A stretch of DNA of 8,918 nt from an uncultured bacterium (GTDB lineage: Bacteria > Patescibacteriota > Minisyncoccia > Phycocordibacterales > PALSA-1337): contig CAIKDL010000106.1 of assembly GCA_903826185.1 (NCBI GenBank), positions 1 through 8,918 on the forward strand. The letters are read 5' to 3'. The notes under the pieces are model-generated. The model was not told where the DNA came from. It saw nothing but the letters and a program-made list of their open reading frames with translations, and made no database searches. Shown in pieces: positions 6,357 to 8,918 of this stretch (position 1 is the stretch's first letter; every line of letters starts with the position of its first letter). A program made the translations under genes and the position numbers.

Positions 6357-7169
6357 ATGGATAATAAAGACAACAACAAAGAACTACCTATGCATGACCC
6401 AATCAAGTGGAAATCACTGGGTTTTTTCAGTGCCGAAGATTATTTGCTTTATGTCTTTAAGAAGGTTGAGAAGATCACTGCTGCCCTCTATTTGGTTTCA
6501 GGGCTTCTTAAGGACGAGGAACCAATAAAGTGGGAATTGCGCGATCGGGGCATGGACTTGCTGACCTCGTCCTTTACAGCCTCATCGACGCTACCTGGTG
6601 ATAAGAATGTAGTTATCCAATCGCTTTTTACTGCGGCTTTAGAGACGATTTCTCTTTTGAATGTGGCCAAGATTTCCAACCTAATAACTGAGATGAATCA
6701 CCGTCTTTTGGTCCGAGAGATAGATAACATTTTAGGCCTGCTTCGTGATCGTCTTGCCTCCAGTGCCGAGAATGCTGGTTACGTGCTTTCCGATGTTTTC
6801 TTTAAGACACCGAATCTCTTTACGACAGATTTTAAATCTACAGGTGGTCAGACGACAGGGCAGTCATCCGGTAGCTCTGCCCATGACAGCCATGGTGGTC
6901 AATTGTCCAAAAAGACCAATAGCGAAATCTTGGCTATAAATAAGCCTCTACATAAAGGACATGCCGATGTCCAAGAGAAAAAGTCTGAAAGACAAGAGCT
7001 GATCATCACTGCATTAAAAGGACAATCAAATCTGACTATAAAGGACTTCTCCAGGATCATAAAAGACTGTAGTGAGAAAACTATACAGCGTGAGCTTTTA
7101 GCCATGGTGGATAATGGTCTCATAAAGAAAGAAGGGGAGCGCCGCTGGTCTAGGTATTCGCTTAAATAA
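6357..7169 (+). CDS. helical protein with C-terminal winged-helix DNA-binding domain
   Basis: The protein (270 residues) has three visible parts. Residues 1-150 look all-helical and amphipathic (for example SAEDYLLYVFKKVEKITAAL and RLLVREIDNILGLLRDRLAS). Residues 160-185 are a low-complexity Ser/Gly/Thr/His linker. Residues 208-270 are a winged helix: ERQELIITALKGQSNLTIKD, then the recognition helix region SEKTIQRELLAMVDNGLIKK, then the wing EGERRWSRYSLK. That last part resembles DeoR- or Fic-associated winged helices. I recall proteins of this build as common in Patescibacteria, with unknown role. There is no effector-binding or catalytic motif in the N-terminal part. It is probably a transcription regulator; the target is unknown. 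Candidate sites are the dyad in its own leader and the promoter region of the surface protein downstream. The gene lies divergent from ftsK, and no Shine-Dalgarno motif lies just before the ATG. Confidence 0.75.
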   Translation: MDNKDNNKELPMHDPIKWKSLGFFSAEDYLLYVFKKVEKITAALYLVSGLLKDEEPIKWELRDRGMDLLTSSFTASSTLPGDKNVVIQSLFTAALETISLLNVAKISNLITEMNHRLLVREIDNILGLLRDRLASSAENAGYVLSDVFFKTPNLFTTDFKSTGGQTTGQSSGSSAHDSHGGQLSKKTNSEILAINKPLHKGHADVQEKKSERQELIITALKGQSNLTIKDFSRIIKDCSEKTIQRELLAMVDNGLIKKEGERRWSRYSLK

Positions 7170-7184
7170 TGGTTCTCAAGGTAA

Positions 7185-7307
7185 GTGTTAGAGCCACACA
7201 GAATATAGGTATTTGGACACACGGATATTTTCTTGCTAGAAAATTCCTCGTGCTCGCGCCAGCGCTCGCAAGGTGTCCAAATACCTATATTCTGTGTGGC
7301 TTAGCAC
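7185..7307. repeat. long perfect inverted repeat (MITE-like or hairpin element)
   Basis: Bases 7192-7220 and 7273-7301 are exact reverse complements over 29 bp. Each arm starts or ends with AGCCACACAG / CTGTGTGGCT. Outside the perfect arms, GTGTTA (7185-7190) pairs with TAGCAC (7302-7307) if G7191 is bulged, with one G-U pair, so the stem reaches about 35 bp. The 52-nt spacer (7221-7272) has an AT-rich half with a small TTTTC/GAAAA hairpin and a GC-rich half (7248-7270). It begins 15 nt after the winged-helix stop. There is no T-run, so it is not a standard intrinsic terminator. I see no clear target-site duplication and no coding capacity. A non-autonomous mobile element, a very stable RNA hairpin or a small invertible segment are all possible. 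Confidence 0.8.
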
Positions 7308-7368
7308 CAAACATTGACTTTCAGCCGTATTTACCTTAGTATTCTTGCGTTATCCCCAAATAGGCCTT

Positions 7369-7398
7369 TTGATATATAGGGCCATTATACGTTATAAT
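7369..7398 (+). promoter_or_regulatory. strong sigma70-type promoter for the surface protein
   Basis: TTGATA (7369-7374, 5 of 6) is followed after 18 bp by TATAAT (7393-7398, 6 of 6), the best promoter match in the window. The start is expected near A7406, about 324 nt before the ATG at 7730. The -10 lies in a perfect dyad ATTATA-CGT-TATAAT (7384-7398), so the opposite strand also has a TATAAT. A GGCC/GGCC dyad (7363-7366 with 7380-7383) brackets the -35. Confidence 0.65.
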
Positions 7399-7405
7399 GC
7401 TTTGT

Positions 7406-7729
7406 AACGAGTGTGTATGTTTTCAGACATATCCATTCGTCGTAGAGCGTAGGTTCTACGGGTACGAACTTTGACAATTACATAGTGTCAAAAATGTAAA
7501 TAGAAAGTTCGTCTTATTTACTAGCCCACTAAATTCTTTGTCTGGAAGTCGATAGTACGGACAGGGAAATGTGGAATACGTGTCTCGCGGTCGACCCGCT
7601 TCTATATAATAAAAATATGGGATCGGAACGCGAACATACTTTGGTTCGATTATTAGTTACAAATTGCGTAACGTCTCTTTATATTATTAATAAATAAGAG
7701 ATGTCGCATTAATTATAAAAATCATAGCT
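7406..7729 (+). promoter_or_regulatory. long, possibly structured 5' leader of the surface protein gene
   Basis: This is the untranslated stretch between the probable start site and the ATG at 7730. I see no protein gene of useful length here. Short inverted repeats follow one another: 7415-7432, 7441-7460 (CGTAGA/TCTACG), 7464-7512 (see separate entry), 7539-7563, 7587-7599 (GCGG/CCGC), 7631-7648 (CGAAC/GTTCG), 7656-7672 (GTTAC/GTAAC) and 7674-7701 (TCTCTT/AAGAGA). Stems of 4-6 bp arise often by chance, so only some may be real. No Shine-Dalgarno motif lies near the start codon (ATAAAAATCATAGCT). Long stable leaders are known for abundant surface-layer mRNAs of other bacteria. No known riboswitch class is recognised. 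A second TATAAT occurs at 7605-7610 without a good -35. Confidence 0.5.
7464..7512 (+). promoter_or_regulatory. nested hairpin with two exclusive pairings in the leader
   Basis: Two perfect repeats overlap: ACGAACTTT (7464-7472) with AAAGTTCGT (7504-7512), 9 bp, and TTTGACA (7470-7476) with TGTCAAA (7486-7492), 7 bp. They share TTT at 7470-7472. The RNA can form a 6 + 7 bp composite stem with a 3' bulge, or a 9-bp outer stem without the full inner one. The inner left arm also contains TTGACA, a perfect -35 box, with only a poor -10 (TGTAAA) 18 bp on, so a second promoter is possible but weak. Confidence 0.45.
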
Positions 7730-8918
7730 ATGAAAAAGATTCTTACAGCTTCTACAGTCGCCATCTTGGCTTTCGCTGTAGTTGCTTCAGCTGCCGCCTT
7801 CAATGCTAACCTCACGGTTGGTTCTACAGGTGCAGATGTCACAGCTCTCCAGACAGCACTTATCGGTGCAGGATATTCTATCCCAGCCGGTGCTACAGGT
7901 TACTTCGGTTCACAGACAAAGGCCGCCGTTATGAAGTATCAGGCTGCTAAAAGCATTCCTGCTACAGGTTTCGTAGGTCCTCTTACTCGTGCAGCTTTGA
8001 ATGGTGGTACAGTTGCTACAGCCGCTCCGTTCGTTTGCCCAGCAGGTTACTCCTGCCAGCCGAACGTTGTGACAAATGGCACAGCTACAACTCCTTCTAC
8101 AGGAGCTAGCACAGCTATCACTACTACAGGCATCGAGGGTATATTGACAGTTACACAGGGTCCGATTTCGAACACTGTTGTTAACGTCGGTCAGACAGCT
8201 GTTCCTATATTGGCAGTTCGTGCTCAGGCTCAGAACTCCGATATCGCTATACAGCGTATCACTCTTGACCTTGGTACAGACACAAAGATCTACAACAAGA
8301 TCTACACGAAGTTGTACATCACTGATGGCGCAAATATCCTCGCAACCGTTCCTTTGAACTCCTCAACAGTTGTTCAGAGCGGAAGCCGATATCTCGTCAC
8401 AGTCACTGGCTTCAGCGATGTTGTTGCTAGAAACACTTACAAGGACTTCGTCGTCAAGGCTGACCTTTACACAGCGATCGATTCGACTGTTATAACAGGT
8501 CACACCTTCACGGTCTCTTTGGCTTCCAGCCAGGCAGTCCGCGGTATTGATGGCGCTGGTATCGACCAGTACGGAGGTGATAACACTGTCGCTCAGACAG
8601 TCACAGTCAACTCAAGCTTGGTCGACACAGCTATCGCCAACGTTTCTACAGACTCAGCTACACCTCAGACACAGTCTGTACCAGTTAGCGATACTACAAA
8701 CGGCCAGTACTTGCAGCTCCCTGTCTTGATCTTCGATATTGGTTCACAGAACGATTCACTTCACCTTCACCAGGTTCAGGTTGACATCGGTGGTACCGGA
8801 ACAGGTACTACATCTGCTGCTTACCTCTACCAGGGTTCAACACAGATCTCATCTGCTTCAGTCGTTGCCGGTACAGCTACCTTCACAAACATTGTGGATG
8901 GTACAGCCGGTGCTTCTA
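7730..8918 (+). CDS. secreted peptidoglycan-binding surface protein (partial, 3' end beyond window)
   Basis: The open frame gives 396 residues and runs off the right edge. A Sec signal peptide is clear: MKKILTAS, a hydrophobic core (9-19) and a probable cut in or after ASAAA (19-23). Residues about 27-90 form a peptidoglycan-binding domain of the PG_binding_1 type: LTVGSTGADVTALQTALIGA, then GYFGSQTKAAVMKYQ and the GFVGPLTRAAL ending. C103PAGYSC109, the only two cysteines, could form a disulfide. From about 135 the chain is Thr/Ser/Val/Gln-rich and beta-like, with possible repeated Ig-like modules (136-265 and 292 on). Composition is extreme: about 58 Thr, one Glu, no Trp and two Met in 396 residues. 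About two thirds of Thr codons are ACA, and all Gln codons I read are CAG. A strong promoter and long leader precede it. I infer a highly expressed cell-wall-attached surface or S-layer-like protein; an adhesin is the main alternative. Confidence 0.85.
   Translation, partial: MKKILTASTVAILAFAVVASAAAFNANLTVGSTGADVTALQTALIGAGYSIPAGATGYFGSQTKAAVMKYQAAKSIPATGFVGPLTRAALNGGTVATAAPFVCPAGYSCQPNVVTNGTATTPSTGASTAITTTGIEGILTVTQGPISNTVVNVGQTAVPILAVRAQAQNSDIAIQRITLDLGTDTKIYNKIYTKLYITDGANILATVPLNSSTVVQSGSRYLVTVTGFSDVVARNTYKDFVVKADLYTAIDSTVITGHTFTVSLASSQAVRGIDGAGIDQYGGDNTVAQTVTVNSSLVDTAIANVSTDSATPQTQSVPVSDTTNGQYLQLPVLIFDIGSQNDSLHLHQVQVDIGGTGTGTTSAAYLYQGSTQISSASVVAGTATFTNIVDGTAGAS

Noticed and set aside
6206..6364. 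52-codon plus-strand ORF (MSTCNFLAEAYN...) overlapping the start of the winged-helix gene by 8 nt
   Set aside because: Its ATG lies upstream of the predicted transcription start near 6248, it has no ribosome-binding site, and the product looks like no known family. Chance ORF preferred.
6899..7222. 107-codon minus-strand ORF starting inside the 29-bp inverted repeat
   Set aside because: It is antisense to the well-supported winged-helix gene and its translation shows no domain. Shadow of the real gene.
7185..7307. Inverted repeat as an ordinary rho-independent terminator or a CRISPR repeat
   Set aside because: The stem is far longer than usual terminators, with a 52-nt loop and no T-run. 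The arms are inverted rather than direct, and only one pair is present, so it is not a CRISPR array.
7471..7500. TTGACA at 7471-7476 as a main promoter for the surface gene
   Set aside because: The best -10 at proper spacing is only TGTAAA (18 bp). The TTGATA/TATAAT pair upstream is much better, and TTGACA is explained by the local dyad.
7641..7653. GGTTCGATTAT resembles a tRNA T-loop
   Set aside because: No T-stem partner, no acceptor stem, no anticodon arm around it. It fits better as the right arm of the CGAAC/GTTCG repeat.
7617..7697. 26-codon ORF (MGSEREHTLVRL...) in the surface-protein leader, just after a TATAAT
   Set aside because: Short, no ribosome-binding site, no -35 for the TATAAT, and it ends inside the last leader hairpin. 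Nothing supports expression.

Overview
The window looks like a chromosomal segment of a Candidate Phyla Radiation (Patescibacteria, probably Parcubacteria-like) bacterium. This is inference from gene content and protein style, not from a marker search. The pointers are: an EF-P whose tip loop reads RKQQRKP instead of PG(K/R)G, a small helical protein ending in a winged helix (a type I associate with this group), a secreted Thr/Ser-rich protein with an N-terminal peptidoglycan-binding domain and a CPAGYSC motif, compact spacing, and few Shine-Dalgarno sequences.

Layout. Positions 1-30 may be the 3' end of a plus-strand gene and are followed by a perfect palindromic bidirectional terminator (31-52). 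Three minus-strand genes, transcribed from right to left, fill 81-2261: a small membrane-anchored protein with an Ig-like extracytoplasmic domain (2261-1899), recA (1840-770) and efp (653-81). efp has its own good sigma70-type promoter. A short divergent region (2262-2405) carries a promoter and a perfect dyad. A plus-strand pair follows: a truncated PEP synthase/PPDK N-terminal ATP-grasp fragment (2406-2810) and folD (2837-3679). folD converges on ftsK (6097-3704), and a small hairpin spans both stop codons. ftsK diverges from a winged-helix protein (6357-7169).

The right quarter is the least ordinary part. After the winged-helix gene lies a 123-bp element built on a perfect 29-bp inverted repeat with a 52-nt spacer (7185-7307). 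Next is a near-consensus promoter (TTGATA-18-TATAAT, 7369-7398) and a leader of about 324 nt with several possible hairpins. The leader ends in the start of a secreted, Thr-rich, nearly glutamate-free surface protein that runs off the right edge (7730-8918). Length of leader, promoter strength, codon bias and composition together suggest an abundantly made envelope or surface-layer-type protein.

How the genes work together: most are housekeeping (translation of polyproline motifs, recombination, one-carbon metabolism, chromosome translocation at division). I see no CRISPR array, tRNA, rRNA, integrase, transposase, toxin-antitoxin pair or defence gene. I found no clear new multi-gene system. 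The best candidates for a second look are the 29-bp inverted-repeat element, the long leader of the surface protein, the non-canonical EF-P loop and the truncated ATP-grasp gene.
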